A stretch of DNA of 64,000 nucleotides, from positions 46,608 to 110,607 of the forward strand of contig CATOTS010000028.1 in assembly GCA_951813625.1 (NCBI GenBank), read 5' to 3'. Shown piece after piece: positions 28,835 to 38,390 of the stretch. A model generated the notes under the pieces. It ran no database searches. It had not been told where the DNA came from and worked only from the letters and a program-made list of their open reading frames with translations. This stretch comes from an uncultured Caldilineaceae bacterium. Lineage in GTDB: Bacteria; Chloroflexota; Anaerolineae; Caldilineales; Caldilineaceae. The position numbers were made by a program, and so were the translations under genes. Position 1 is the first letter of the stretch. Each line of letters starts with the position of its first letter.

Positions 28835-29671
28835 TCACTCGCCCCGCGACATCTCCCCGAACCAACGGTCTTCCAGCAGTTCCAACTCTTTTGCCTGCTC
28901 CAGCGCAGCAAGGGCGTCATAGAGTGCGGCTTGCAACTGGTGCGATTTGATCGACACGGCAATAACGTAGGGGTCGGCGTCCAGCGCAGGTCCGACCGCT
29001 CGTACAGGTTTGCCTTCGCCTTGGGCAAGCCGCAAGCTGACGCCGTCAAGCAGGAGCGCGTCGCCGGCGCCTGCGAGGAGAGCGTCGAGCGCTTCCTGCG
29101 ATGACTGAAACGGCAGCCGCTCCAGCGCGATGCCCTCTCGTTGCAGGCGCCGGGCGATGGCGTCGCCCCGGCTGCCCCATTCCACCGCGACCGTGCGTCC
29201 CGCCAACTCCTCGACATTCTCGAGCGTAGCGTCCGTTCCGACAACCAGACGGACGCCGGCCTCAAAATAGGGCGGCGAATAGTGTATGTCCTTGGTCATG
29301 CGGGCGTTGAAGGGGAAGGCGCTGACCACGGCATCCACGCGGTCAACCTGCAACGCATCCAACAGGCTGTCGTAGCCGATGGCGACAATCTCGGCCTCCA
29401 GTCCCCACTCGGCTGCGAGCGCCCGCGCCAGGTCCACGTCATATCCGACCGGCGCGCCCTGTGCGTCCAGCGTTTCGAAGGGCGGAAAGCTTGGGTCCAT
29501 GCCGACGCGCCACGTACCCCGCTCCTGCATTTGCAGCCAGGTCCTGTCCACCGACGGCCCGCTCTGTCGCAACAGCAGCCAGCCGCCAAGAGCAACCACT
29601 GCGGCCAGGGCGGCGATGACGAACCACAATCGAGGCGGCTGTAAAAGGTCGCGGAGATTCGCGGGTCTCAT
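28835..29671 (-). CDS. Amino-acid-type ABC transporter substrate-binding protein (SBP_bac_3)
   Basis: Extracytoplasmic solute-binding protein, 278 residues. An N-terminal hydrophobic segment (about 16-35) lacks a lipobox cysteine, so it is either cleaved or kept as an anchor. The domain starts WRVGMDPSFPPFETLDAQG and continues GYDVDLARALAAEWGLEAEI and DAVVSAFPFNARMTKDIHYS, all diagnostic of family 3 polar amino acid binding proteins. No permease or ATPase gene accompanies it, so it may serve a transporter encoded elsewhere or be a sensor domain protein. It is the last gene of a minus-strand series and lies 43 bp after the GH39-like gene. The ribosome site is weak. Confidence 0.82.
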   Translation of the reverse strand: MRPANLRDLLQPPRLWFVIAALAAVVALGGWLLLRQSGPSVDRTWLQMQERGTWRVGMDPSFPPFETLDAQGAPVGYDVDLARALAAEWGLEAEIVAIGYDSLLDALQVDRVDAVVSAFPFNARMTKDIHYSPPYFEAGVRLVVGTDATLENVEELAGRTVAVEWGSRGDAIARRLQREGIALERLPFQSSQEALDALLAGAGDALLLDGVSLRLAQGEGKPVRAVGPALDADPYVIAVSIKSHQLQAALYDALAALEQAKELELLEDRWFGEMSRGE

Positions 29672-29714
29672 GTCGTTACCAGCCGCAATCCACTACCGAA
29701 TGCCGTCAACTTGT

Positions 29715-30908
29715 TCATGGCGCTTCGAACCGGCCCTGTGCGTACTGCTGCATCTCCAGATAGATCGCCTTGGGCTCAAAATCGGTGCTGACAAAGGTAT
29801 AGTAGTCCTGGTAGCTCTTCTGGTCCCAGGGGAAGCGAAAGACCCACAAGCAGAGGTTTTCGAGCCAGGGCCACTCGCTGCGAGCGATTTCGAATGCCCG
29901 TGCCGAGTTAAGGATGCGCTGTCCTGGACGGACGGCCCTGGTCCAGCGGGGGTGATCGTTCCAACCGCCTTCGGTGATCATGGCCGTTTTGTCGCCGTCT
30001 CCGTTGCGCACCATAATGTCGCGTAGCAGTTCGGCGCGGCGGAAGTTGACCACCGATTCGTGGGCAGGCTCGTCGGCGTCGAATCCCAGACCGTAGGCAT
30101 GAATCGCCAGAATGTCGAAGTAGCCGGACGCGCCGGCGTCATACATCCCCTGCAGATAGTCCAGGTCGTTCATGCTCCATTCGCTGCCGGGCGGGTCGAG
30201 CGTGGGGGCGAGTGCGCCGGCCAGGACTTGCATCTCCGGGGCAGCTGCTTTGACCATCGGGTAGACGATTTTCAGCATCTCCACGTATCCGGCCGGGTCG
30301 ACCGGGCGAAAGCCCCATTCCAGGCTCAAGTTTGGCTCGTTCCAGATGATCAGATAGTGCACTTTTTCCTGGTAGCGGCGTGCGAATTCAGCTGCGTACC
30401 GTCCGAACGCCTCGTAGTTTTCCTCGGGCAGGTAGAGGTGATGCGACTCCTCGGGACGGGCCCACTCCGGCACGTAGCCCAGGCGGGCGATCACGGTCAG
30501 GCCCTGGCGGTTGGCGTGATCGATCACCACGTCGGGGTGACCCCACGCGTAGTGGCCCTGTCGCGGTTCGTAGTAGGCCCAGGGGAAGTACTCGACGATC
30601 CAAGGCGCGCCCATCTCGCGTACCATCTCCAGGCTGCGTTTAATCTTGGCTGCCTCGGGCTCGTCGGTCAGGCGGGTATGGACGCCCATCTTGGCGTTGA
30701 CGGTTGTGACCGCTCGCTGCGGGCCGAGAGGGACCCAGTTACGGAAATAGGTGCGATAGGAGAAGCCGACGACGCTGCACACGAGCAGCGCGCCGATCAG
30801 CTTGCGGACGCGGGGCGACGTGGCCGCGAGGAAGGCTAACCAGTTGGCGAACTTGGATTTTGCGGTGGGAAGGTCTCTCTTCTCAGGGGGAACGATGGGA
30901 CAGTTCAT
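29715..30908 (-). CDS. Membrane-anchored GH39/GH5-like glycoside hydrolase
   Basis: Predicted surface TIM-barrel glycosidase, 398 residues or fewer. A hydrophobic segment near residues 28-52 anchors or exports it. The barrel shows IIWNEPNLSLEW near residue 189 (the conserved NEP acid/base) and AMITEGGWNDHP near 309 (the nucleophile glutamate of clan GH-A). Both catalytic residues are present, and the layout resembles beta-xylosidase-like GH39 proteins, though the substrate cannot be read from sequence. The longest frame starts at TTG 30911; ATG 30908 directly follows and was used, without a good Shine-Dalgarno. A related domain forms the C-terminus of the 1070-residue protein at 44-47 kb. Confidence 0.78.
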   Translation of the reverse strand: MNCPIVPPEKRDLPTAKSKFANWLAFLAATSPRVRKLIGALLVCSVVGFSYRTYFRNWVPLGPQRAVTTVNAKMGVHTRLTDEPEAAKIKRSLEMVREMGAPWIVEYFPWAYYEPRQGHYAWGHPDVVIDHANRQGLTVIARLGYVPEWARPEESHHLYLPEENYEAFGRYAAEFARRYQEKVHYLIIWNEPNLSLEWGFRPVDPAGYVEMLKIVYPMVKAAAPEMQVLAGALAPTLDPPGSEWSMNDLDYLQGMYDAGASGYFDILAIHAYGLGFDADEPAHESVVNFRRAELLRDIMVRNGDGDKTAMITEGGWNDHPRWTRAVRPGQRILNSARAFEIARSEWPWLENLCLWVFRFPWDQKSYQDYYTFVSTDFEPKAIYLEMQQYAQGRFEAP

Positions 30909-30935
30909 CAAAGGGAGGTGCGATGCGGGCTGCGC

Positions 30936-31484
30936 TTACTCCTCGTCCTCCGATTCATCCATAAAGTCGTCGGTTTGGAGCGAAGGTGGAGGCACGAATT
31001 CTGCTTCGGTTTCTTCCAGCCCTGTCTCCTCCTGGGGCGCCTGGCTGGCTTCGATGGCCTGGATGCCGTTTTCGGCCTGCTGCAACGAGTTGTTCAGGTT
31101 GTCTCGCAGCCGGTAGAGCACGTCAAGCGCGTATACCTCGGCCTCATCAACCAAACGGATCGCTTCGGCGTGTCCATGTGCGATGATGCGCTCGGCCTCT
31201 TCGCGTGCGCGCTCGGTGATCGAGTCTTCGCTGACAATCTGGATGGCCTGTTGCTCTGCATGCGCGATGATCTGCTCTGCCCGCGCCTGCGCATCACTGA
31301 TGATGCGGTCGCGCTCGGTGATCATGCGCTCGCTTTCCTTGATCGCGCTGGGAATGCTGATGCGCATCTGATCGATCAGCCGCAGACATTCCTCTGAATT
31401 AACGATCAGCGATGGCGAGAGAGGCACGCGCCATCCTCGATTCAAGGTCTGTTCGAGTTGGTCCACCAGTTGTAGAATTTCCAT
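30936..31484 (-). CDS. Coiled-coil protein (DivIVA/ATP-synthase-b-like), function unknown
   Basis: Acidic, helical protein of 182 residues. It begins MEILQLVDQLEQTLNRGWRV, a block often found in a conserved Chloroflexota protein encoded beside coaD. It continues as a long coiled coil (about 55-150) with repeated EAERII, AEQIIAHAEQQ and EAIRLVDEAE heptads, and ends in a disordered Glu-rich tail. The coil resembles DivIVA or ATP synthase b subunits, but no membrane segment is present. The frame is open for 49 codons upstream, but ATG 31484 gives the conserved start and avoids overlap with coaD. It may be a cell-envelope or division scaffold; that is only a guess. Confidence 0.65.
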   Translation of the reverse strand: MEILQLVDQLEQTLNRGWRVPLSPSLIVNSEECLRLIDQMRISIPSAIKESERMITERDRIISDAQARAEQIIAHAEQQAIQIVSEDSITERAREEAERIIAHGHAEAIRLVDEAEVYALDVLYRLRDNLNNSLQQAENGIQAIEASQAPQEETGLEETEAEFVPPPSLQTDDFMDESEDEE

Positions 31485-31582
31485 GATCAGTTTGAACTTT
31501 CGTTGCAGTCTTTCGTAGTCAGATACCAGTTCTCGGCGATACAAGGAGACGGCGGCAAGATACTCAGGATTGGAGGCGGAAC

Positions 31583-32059
31583 CTATGCAAACCGGCGCCG
31601 CAGCGCCTGCGCCGTATGCGGTGTCACCCAACCCGAGATGTCGCCGTCCAGGCTGGCGACCTCCTTCAGTATCGTTGAACTGAGATAGGCGAACTGCGTG
31701 CTGCAGAGCAGGTAGCAGGTCTCGATCTGCGGGGCCATGTACCGGTTAGCCATGTCGATGCGGGACTCGAAGCTCAGGTCATCGACATTTCGCAGGCCGC
31801 GCACTATCACGCGCACGCCGTGGCGCTCTGCCCATTTTACCGTTAGTCCGCTATATGACACAATCGAAATATTTTGCACGTCCTGCAGGGCTTCCCGGGC
31901 CAGCTGTATCCGCTCATCGGTCGAAAATAGCAACCGTTTGGCGGGCGCGTCGAAGACGGTGACGATCAGTTCATCGAAGAGCGCGGCCGCGCGGCGTGCG
32001 ATGTCGCGATGGCCGTGATGGAAGGGATCGAAGCTGCCGGGATAGATGGCGCGGGTCAT
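31583..32059 (-). CDS. coaD: Phosphopantetheine adenylyltransferase
   Basis: Penultimate enzyme of coenzyme A synthesis: transfers AMP from ATP to 4'-phosphopantetheine. At 158 residues it is of normal length. AIYPGSFDPFHHGHRDI has the nucleotidyltransferase HxGH motif. VRGLRNVDDLSFESRIDMAN contains the substrate-binding arginine, and the C-terminal TQFAYLSSTILKEVASLDGD carries the ISSTxx ATP-binding variant LSSTIL. The start overlaps the stop of the HAD gene by 4 bp (ATGA). The usual neighbour rsmD is absent; a HAD phosphatase takes its place. Confidence 0.95.
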   Translation of the reverse strand: MTRAIYPGSFDPFHHGHRDIARRAAALFDELIVTVFDAPAKRLLFSTDERIQLAREALQDVQNISIVSYSGLTVKWAERHGVRVIVRGLRNVDDLSFESRIDMANRYMAPQIETCYLLCSTQFAYLSSTILKEVASLDGDISGWVTPHTAQALRRRFA

Positions 32060-32766
32060 AGAGCTTCCTTCGAGCCGGGGGAGGTCCCGTTTGCGGCGCC
32101 GGCTGGCGGGTCGTTGAAACGGTCGATCAGATCGTCTGCTGCGATGCTTGCGACCGAGTCCAGCTGCAGGTCGGCGGCGGAAAAGTCGGAGCTGCGCGTT
32201 ATGCGATTAGGGACGGCGATGCAACGCAACCCGGCCCCTTTTGCCCCCAACATGCCGTTATAGGAATCCTCGATTGCGACCGCCCGGCGGGGCGGCACAT
32301 CCAGCCGCTTCACGGCGAGTCGGTATAGGGCCGGGTCCGGTTTGACCCGCTCGACATCATCGGCGGTGACGACCTTGTCGAAGCGGCTCCGCAGGCCCAG
32401 TCGTTGTAGATGTGAGTCCACCCATTTGCGGTCTGAACTGGAGGCAACCGCCAGCTTCAGCTCCCGCCGTTCGGCCGCGGCGATCAGTTCGAGCACGCCG
32501 GGCAGGATTGGTTGGGCGTGGACGCGGTCCAGAAACTGCCGGCGGCGTTCCGTGCGCAGGCGCTGGCGGTCGATGGTGCGACCCAGCTGAGTTTCCAGAT
32601 GATCATGGGGGTCGAAATCGTCCGTCCCGCCGCCCACGCATTGCAGCCAGAGGCCGAGTGGCAGCGCAACGTCGTAGCTGCTGTAGATTTCCTGCCAGGT
32701 CTGGTAATCTGGCGTCTCGGTGTCCAGAATCGTCCCGTCAAAGTCGAATACAATCGCCTGCAACAC
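32056..32766 (-). CDS. HAD-superfamily phosphatase / beta-phosphoglucomutase-like
   Basis: Cytosolic HAD hydrolase with an inserted cap, 236 residues. Motif I is FDFDGTILDTE with the nucleophile Asp and acid/base Asp, motif II lies in LKLAVASSSDRKWVD (Ser), motif III Lys in ADDVERVKPDPALY, and motif IV in VAIEDSYNGMLGAKGAGL. This pattern matches sugar-phosphate phosphatases and beta-phosphoglucomutases. The longest frame starts at TTG 32808. GTG 32766 is preceded by GGAG at 7 nt and places the Asp motif 8-10 residues from the start, as is usual, so it was chosen. The ATGA overlap with coaD means coupled translation. The substrate is unknown. Confidence 0.85.
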   Translation of the reverse strand: MLQAIVFDFDGTILDTETPDYQTWQEIYSSYDVALPLGLWLQCVGGGTDDFDPHDHLETQLGRTIDRQRLRTERRRQFLDRVHAQPILPGVLELIAAAERRELKLAVASSSDRKWVDSHLQRLGLRSRFDKVVTADDVERVKPDPALYRLAVKRLDVPPRRAVAIEDSYNGMLGAKGAGLRCIAVPNRITRSSDFSAADLQLDSVASIAADDLIDRFNDPPAGAANGTSPGSKEAL

Positions 32767-32861
32767 TGGCTTTCTCCGTTTTAGGTCGGTCGAGAAAATG
32801 CTATGCAATTTCGCCAGAAGGGCTTGAGATGGAATCGGAGTGACTTCGGGCCGGTCGGCGC

Positions 32862-34223
32862 CTAGGCAACGAACTCGCTGAAGACACGGTTACCGAGCAG
32901 CAGCCCTCTGGCGGTCAGGCGCACCCGTTCCTGGTTCGATTCCAGCAAGCCGGCATCCTGCAAGCGGTCCAATTTTGGGCCGAAGACGGCGCGCATAGGC
33001 TGCCCGTGCAAGGCTTCAAAGCGGGCGAATGCCACCCCTTCCCGGACAAGCCGCAGGCCGAGCAGCATGGTTTCGCCCATGGAGACAAGGGCCGGCAGCT
33101 CCTCAGAGAAATCAACGGGCGTCTCGCCGGAATCGAGGCGCTTCATGTAGCCTGGCACGCTCTTGCGGTTGGACCAGCGCAGCGCCGCCTGGCTGCATTG
33201 CGAACTCACAGCCGGTTTTGGCGGGGCCGCGCCGGTACCTTTCCGAGTCAGCTCGCGGTGCAGACGCGCGGACAGGGGATAGCGCAGATGGCTGTGCGCG
33301 CCGGGCCCGACACCGATCCAGTCCTGATTGCGCCAGTAGATGAGGTTGTGCCGGCAGGCGAACTCCGCGCCCCGCGCCCAGTTGGACACTTCATAGTGGA
33401 CGTAACCGGTTTCCTGTAGGCGCGCCATGGCGATCTCGTACAGTTTCGCTGCCTGGTCATCATCCGGGGGTGGTGTCTGCCCGGTATCCACCCAGTGGGC
33501 CAGCGGCGTTTCCGGCTCGACGATCAGGCTGTAAAGGCTGAGATGCTGGGGGGCGAGTTCGAGCGCCTTGTCCAGCGTGTCGTTCCAGGCGTTCGCCGAT
33601 TGCTGCGGCAGGCCGAACATGAAGTCGAGATTGATGTTGTCAAATCCTGCTTTCACAGCCGCGTCGAAGGCGTGCAGGGCGTCGTCCGCGCTGTGGATGC
33701 GGCCCAGAAAGGCCAGTTCCGGCGGCTGAAAGCTCTGCACGCCCATACTCAACCGGTTCACGCCCAATTCGCGCAGGAGTGCAAACTGGCCCCAATCTTC
33801 GATGCCCGGATTGGCTTCCACGCTGATTTCGGCGTCGGCCGCCAGGGAGAACTCTGTGCGGACCAGGTTGAAGAGGCGGGTGAGCTGGCCTGCGCTGAGA
33901 GCGGTCGGCGTGCCGCCGCCCATGAAGACCGTCTGCACCGTGCGTCCGTCGAGAAGTGGGGCCCAACGTGTCAGTTCGCGGCAGAGCGTCTGCGTGTATG
34001 ACTCGTAAAGCGGTTCCAGACGGGCGTAGGTATTGAAATCGCAATAGGGGCATTTGCGGGCGCAGAAAGGAATATGAATATAGAGGCCAAGTGGCCGCTC
34101 AATTTTGGAGGTGGGGCGATCTTGTCTGCCGGCGGGCGCGGTGTGCGCGTCGCCGTCGATGTCTCTTGTTCTCCGTTCGCGGCGCGTGGAATATGTCGGA
34201 GGCGATGCAGCCGAGAGGTTCAT
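32862..34223 (-). CDS. hemW: Radical SAM haem chaperone HemW (coproporphyrinogen III oxidase-like)
   Basis: Radical SAM protein of 453 residues. IHIPFCARKCPYCDFNTY has the CxxxCxxC cluster motif plus the fourth cysteine-like Phe-Asn context of HemW. GGGTPTALSAGQLTRLF and NRLSMGVQSFQPPELAFLGR follow in order, and the C-terminal HemN domain includes ETMLLGLRLVREGV. The extra CxxxCxxC-X2-C cysteine of true HemN is replaced here (CDFN), supporting haem chaperone HemW rather than oxygen-independent oxidase. The first 45 residues are poorly conserved, and no Shine-Dalgarno precedes ATG 34223, so the true start could be nearer residue 40. Next downstream is the HAD gene, 95 bp away. Confidence 0.88.
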   Translation of the reverse strand: MNLSAASPPTYSTRRERRTRDIDGDAHTAPAGRQDRPTSKIERPLGLYIHIPFCARKCPYCDFNTYARLEPLYESYTQTLCRELTRWAPLLDGRTVQTVFMGGGTPTALSAGQLTRLFNLVRTEFSLAADAEISVEANPGIEDWGQFALLRELGVNRLSMGVQSFQPPELAFLGRIHSADDALHAFDAAVKAGFDNINLDFMFGLPQQSANAWNDTLDKALELAPQHLSLYSLIVEPETPLAHWVDTGQTPPPDDDQAAKLYEIAMARLQETGYVHYEVSNWARGAEFACRHNLIYWRNQDWIGVGPGAHSHLRYPLSARLHRELTRKGTGAAPPKPAVSSQCSQAALRWSNRKSVPGYMKRLDSGETPVDFSEELPALVSMGETMLLGLRLVREGVAFARFEALHGQPMRAVFGPKLDRLQDAGLLESNQERVRLTARGLLLGNRVFSEFVA

Positions 34224-34307
34224 CAGTTCTGTGACGGCGCTCCTTGCAGGCGGAGGGAGTGAAGAGAAGAGAGCGAAGGGAGAAAGCCTCCATCGCCGCG
34301 ATCTCTA

Positions 34308-35036
34308 TCAGGGATTTTCCAGCCTGAATCCGTGGCCGCGCACAGTGATTATATAGTCATCCCTGTCGTCATGTTCGTTGAGCCGTTCGCGCAGCCGGCG
34401 CACGAGTGCGTCGATGGCCTGCTTGCTGACACCGTCGCCGCTGGTCTCCGGCCAAACCGCCTGCACGATCTGTTCACGCGTCATCACGCCGCCGCCCTCA
34501 TGCCAGAGCGCGCTCAGCAGCCGGTATTGATGCAGGCTCAGGGGCGGGTCCAGCAGCGTCCCGTTGAGCCAGACCTGGCGGGTCTCCTCTTCGATGCGCA
34601 GACCTGACCCCACTTCCTCTTCCGATTCGGGCGTGTCCAGGGTGAGCGGAGTCGTGGCCTCGTCATCGACAAAGGCCATTTTGAATCGCAGGGCAATCTG
34701 CACTTCATCGCCGTCCGAAAGACTGTGGGGCGCGTCGGCGATATCGACACCGTTGACGTGGGTCCCGTTCTTGCTGCCCAAGTCTTCGATTGCGTAGCCG
34801 AAGCCGTCCCAGAAAATGCGGGCGTGATTACGGCTGACCTGGCGGTCCGGCAGTGTTACGTGGCATTCATCGTGGCGCCCAATGATCAGGGGGGTGGTGC
34901 GGCTGAGGGGCCAGCCTTGGCCGGTCTGGTTGCCATGGCGCAGGATAAGCATGGCCGTCTCCCGCTGTTGGGCAACAGGTTGCGGTCGGCGGAATTCTGC
35001 GAAACTCTGTTCAGCGTTTTGGCCCTCTTGCGTCAT
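34308..35036 (-). CDS. FHA-domain winged-helix transcriptional regulator
   Basis: Cytosolic regulator, 242 residues. The N-terminal FHA domain (about 25-125) shows [22 protein letters not shown] and [12 protein letters not shown], with the Arg, Ser, His and Asn that bind phosphothreonine. An acidic linker follows, then an OmpR/PhoB-type winged helix (about 155-240) with [39 protein letters not shown] and [14 protein letters not shown] plus this DNA-binding domain is the toolkit of Mycobacterium EmbR, but in the opposite order. The gene is divergent from a Ser/Thr kinase, the obvious candidate to phosphorylate its partner or itself. ATG 35036 was chosen because AGAGG lies 7-8 nt upstream; the longest frame starts at TTG 35060. 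Confidence 0.88.
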   Translation of the reverse strand: MTQEGQNAEQSFAEFRRPQPVAQQRETAMLILRHGNQTGQGWPLSRTTPLIIGRHDECHVTLPDRQVSRNHARIFWDGFGYAIEDLGSKNGTHVNGVDIADAPHSLSDGDEVQIALRFKMAFVDDEATTPLTLDTPESEEEVGSGLRIEEETRQVWLNGTLLDPPLSLHQYRLLSALWHEGGGVMTREQIVQAVWPETSGDGVSKQAIDALVRRLRERLNEHDDRDDYIITVRGHGFRLENP

Positions 35037-35082
35037 TTCCATCCCTCTTGGAACTAGCAACTACGTGATGTTTCGGCGCGAC

Positions 35083-35150
35083 TTGCAATTTTTTCCGACA
35101 CTTCCTATAGTAAGAGCCCTAATGCCAACCCCCGAATCCGTAACGGTTAC
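35083..35150 (+). promoter_or_regulatory. Promoter and palindrome between the FHA regulator and kinase
   Basis: TTGCAA (35083-35088), 17 bp, TATAGT (35106-35111) reads towards the kinase, which starts 350 bp downstream. The palindrome GTAAC-G-GTTAC (35140-35150) lies some 20 bp past the predicted start point, an operator-like position. The remaining leader (35151-35460) shows no gene or known riboswitch motif. Confidence 0.5.
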
Positions 35151-35460
35151 AGGACTTTCGCAATCGCGGCGAGCGGCTGCCAAGGGGGAAGTTCATTATA
35201 GCGAAGCCGGTTTGAATCGTCAACAGTTTTCTAGAAGGCGGGTGGCATCCGGCCTTGGGAATACCCACTATCGAGGCCGGTTATACCGGATCCAGGGTTG
35301 TATTCGGGCGCAACGCTTCCTGGCTATACAGGCGGGGCAAGGGCGTCCCTGAGAGTCGCACATTGGGGTCAATATATTCCGGGGCGCCCGGGGAGCCGCC
35401 AGTCCGGCCTATTAACGGATAACGCGGGTTTTCGGCTCCGGCATTTTGCAGAGGTGTCAG

Positions 35461-36465
35461 GTGGCCACAGTATTGGAAGCAGATTCGATCCTGCGGGGTC
35501 GCTACGAAATCGTACGCCTGGTGGGGCAGGGCGGCATGGGCGCGGTCTACCGGGCCAACGATCTGCGTCTGGACGGGCGGGTTTGCGCGATCAAAGAGAT
35601 TTTGCCCAACCTGCTGATCGACCAGCGCGGGCCAGGCGTGGACCTGGGGCAGACGATCGAGCAGTTTTACCAGGAGGCCAGCGTCCTTGCGCGGCTCGAC
35701 CATCCAAACTTGCCCAAGGTGTCAGACTATTTCTCGGTTGACGGGCGCGAGTACCTGGTGATGGATTTCATCGAGGGTCGCGACCTGCAGGAGATCCTCA
35801 ACGAAATGCTTCGCCAGCAGAAGCGACTGTCGGAGGCGCAGGTGCTGCTTTGGGCCGCGCAGCTTCTCGACGCGCTCGAATATCTGCACGGCCAGGATCC
35901 GTCCGTTCTGCACCGCGACATCAAGCCGGGCAATATCAAGATTACGCCCGAGAACAGATTGAAGTTGGTGGATTTCGGCCTGGTCAAGATTTTGCAGCCG
36001 GATGACGCCCGTACGGTGACGGTCGTGCAGGGCCGCGGCACGGTCGCCTATACGCCGCTTGAGCAGTACGGCGGCGACACGGGCCACACCGACGTGCGCA
36101 CCGACATTTACAGCGTCGGCGCGACTCTTTATCACCTACTGGCAGGGACGCCGCCGCAGGATGCGAAGGAACGATTTCTGAAGTCAGGGCTGCTCGATCC
36201 CTTACGTCAGCTGAATCCGGACATCTCGACGCGTACCGAGCGCGCCGTATTTCAGGCCCTGGCGATGCATCCGGATGAGCGGCCGTCCAGCATCCCGGTA
36301 TTGCGCGAGGCGCTTTTCGGGGTAGAGAACACCAGTAAGAACCCGACGACCGACCTGTTGCCGCCGCCCTCATGGAACGAGATCATGAACAGAAACAGGG
36401 CGCTGCTCGGGCTGACGATCGCCCTCTTCATCGTCGCAACAGTCATCAGCGTCTTCGACTTCTGA
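35461..36465 (+). CDS. Tail-anchored Ser/Thr protein kinase (PASTA-less Hanks type)
   Basis: Hanks-type kinase, 334 residues. Glycine loop [12 protein letters not shown] near residue 22, ATP-binding lysine in VCAIKEIL near 48, catalytic loop [13 protein letters not shown] near 150, DFGLVK near 171, and an activation segment with [15 protein letters not shown]. After the kinase core a single hydrophobic helix ([20 protein letters not shown], about 313-332) ends the protein, so there is no extracellular sensor domain. GTG 35461 with upstream GAGGTG was preferred over the TTG 35446 that opens the frame. It is divergent from an FHA-wHTH regulator and probably forms a signalling pair with it. Confidence 0.9.
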   Translation: MATVLEADSILRGRYEIVRLVGQGGMGAVYRANDLRLDGRVCAIKEILPNLLIDQRGPGVDLGQTIEQFYQEASVLARLDHPNLPKVSDYFSVDGREYLVMDFIEGRDLQEILNEMLRQQKRLSEAQVLLWAAQLLDALEYLHGQDPSVLHRDIKPGNIKITPENRLKLVDFGLVKILQPDDARTVTVVQGRGTVAYTPLEQYGGDTGHTDVRTDIYSVGATLYHLLAGTPPQDAKERFLKSGLLDPLRQLNPDISTRTERAVFQALAMHPDERPSSIPVLREALFGVENTSKNPTTDLLPPPSWNEIMNRNRALLGLTIALFIVATVISVFDF

Positions 36466-36639
36466 GCGTACCGGGGCCGGCCACGCTGCGGCTGGTTCGT
36501 CGCTTCCATTCGCCTCTCTGTTCCCTGTGAGAATGAACCGTGATCGGCAACTGTGCGCCCTCGGGGGCGGGCCGGATCTGCGCTGCTGCCTGCGGTCAGC
36601 AGACGCGCCAAAGTTAAGCCGAAACAACGCTGTGAAAAT

Positions 36640-36669
36640 TTGCGCAATCTTTTCGCGCTCTTTTATACT
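36640..36669 (+). promoter_or_regulatory. Candidate promoter of the ATP synthase operon
   Basis: TTGCGC, 18 bp, TATACT (5 of 6 for the -10), about 240 bp before atpB, within the 452-bp gap 36466-36917. No atpI/atpZ gene was found in this gap, where one often precedes atpB. Nothing else was recognised there. Confidence 0.5.
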
Positions 36670-36917
36670 GGTAAGCAGATTCTTGCAAGGGGTGGCCCTA
36701 CCGTCGCGCGCTCCCATGGGGCGCAGAACGGCAGGGCTCGGCAGTTGGCATGACGGATTCCTGCGTCTGGTTCGTTCCGTCGCGGCGTGAGAACCAGAAG
36801 CCGCCGGACGTAGCACCCCGATGATGGGCGGTGGGCTGAAAATGGGCCGCGCCGTTCTGCTCGGAAGTCAAGGATAGCCCAGCATAGATCAGGAGGGCGG
36901 ATCTTTTCCGCGCAGCC

Positions 36918-37862
36918 ATGAAACGTCTCCTTTCATTCTTTTCGAATCCACGCGCGCTCAGCGTGACCATCGGCGTGATCGCGTTGCTCGCACTGAGCGT
37001 CGTCCCGACGTTCAGTGTGAAAGAGCTCCACGTCGAACTGGCCGCGGAAGCGCTTTTGGAGCACGGGCCCAAATGGTTCACGAACGGGCTGTTGACTACT
37101 CTTCTCGTCGACATTGTCATCATTTTGATGGCAGTTTTCGCTGCCTCGAGGATGAAGGAGATCCCCGGCGGCTGGCAGAACATCATGGAGATGATGGTCG
37201 AGGGGATATGGAACCTGACCCAGAGCATCGCCGGCCACGGTTCTGCCAACGCCCGCAAGTTTTTTCCATGGGTGATGACGATTTTCATTTTCGTCCTGAT
37301 CAGCAACTATATCGGTCTGCTGCCGGGATTCGGCTCGATTGGCGTCTACCATAACGGCGGCGGGGAACACGCGCAGGTTGAGCTGGGCAGCCAGCTGGCC
37401 ATGGCCGGCGGTGAGGCGGTCGCGGTCTCTGCAGCTGCGGAGGAGGGAAAGCCGGTCCTTGTACCTCTTTTTCGCAGTCCATCGGCAGACCTCAATGTAA
37501 CATTGGCCCTGGCGCTGATCTCCGTTTTCATGACGCAGTTTTTCGGTGTGCAAGCACTGGGTCTGGCCTACTTCGGAAAGTTTTTTCAGAATCCAATCAA
37601 GCGGCCAATGCAGGCCATAGTCGGTTTCTTCGAGTTGATCGCTGAAATCTCCAAGATAATCAGCTTCTCTTTTCGTCTCTTTGGGAACGTCTTTGCCGGT
37701 GAAGTCGTGCTGCTGGTGATGGCATTTCTCGTCACTTTCCTCTTGCCCAGCGTTTTCTATGGGCTGGAGCTGTTCATCGGCTTCATCCAGGCTCTGGTCT
37801 TCATGTTGTTGACGCTGGCCTTCTTTACGATGGCGACTGTGAGCCATGACGACCATCACTGA
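36918..37862 (+). CDS. atpB: ATP synthase F0 subunit a
   Basis: Membrane stator subunit forming the two proton half-channels, 314 residues. It has about six hydrophobic helices. The essential arginine lies in SFRLFGNVFAGEVVLLV near residue 251 (equivalent of Arg210 in Escherichia coli), and the C-terminal IGFIQALVFMLLTLAFF is conserved. A stretch rich in Ala/Gly/Glu (about 145-190) lies between helices and enlarges the protein relative to the 271-residue Escherichia coli form. No close Shine-Dalgarno precedes ATG 36918 (GGAGGG lies about 22 nt upstream), so initiation may be inefficient or the leader folded. First gene of the operon; atpE follows after a spacer of 156 bp. Confidence 0.93.
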   Translation: MKRLLSFFSNPRALSVTIGVIALLALSVVPTFSVKELHVELAAEALLEHGPKWFTNGLLTTLLVDIVIILMAVFAASRMKEIPGGWQNIMEMMVEGIWNLTQSIAGHGSANARKFFPWVMTIFIFVLISNYIGLLPGFGSIGVYHNGGGEHAQVELGSQLAMAGGEAVAVSAAAEEGKPVLVPLFRSPSADLNVTLALALISVFMTQFFGVQALGLAYFGKFFQNPIKRPMQAIVGFFELIAEISKIISFSFRLFGNVFAGEVVLLVMAFLVTFLLPSVFYGLELFIGFIQALVFMLLTLAFFTMATVSHDDHH

Positions 37863-37892
37863 GGTGGTTTTCCCGGTGGGGCGGCCGGATGA

Positions 37893-38246
<354 letters not shown>

Positions 38247-38285
38247 AGCCTCCCAAACGGGGATACACGATTCTTGTTGCCGAAC

Positions 38286-38303
38286 CCGCGGGCGCAACCG
38301 CGG
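38286..38303 (+). promoter_or_regulatory. Stem-loop between atpE and atpF
   Basis: CCGCGG-GCGCAA-CCGCGG forms a 6-bp GC-only stem 40 bp after atpE, without a T tract. Its place after the high-copy c subunit suggests an mRNA processing or stability element that sets subunit ratios; this is inference. Confidence 0.4.
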
Positions 38304-38390
38304 ATGAAGCGGCAGCAGAAGTCAGGCTTCCGTACACTCCTGCGCCGTAGCCGCAGGCCGGTGCGAAGCATATAAACCAGGAGGTTGGCC

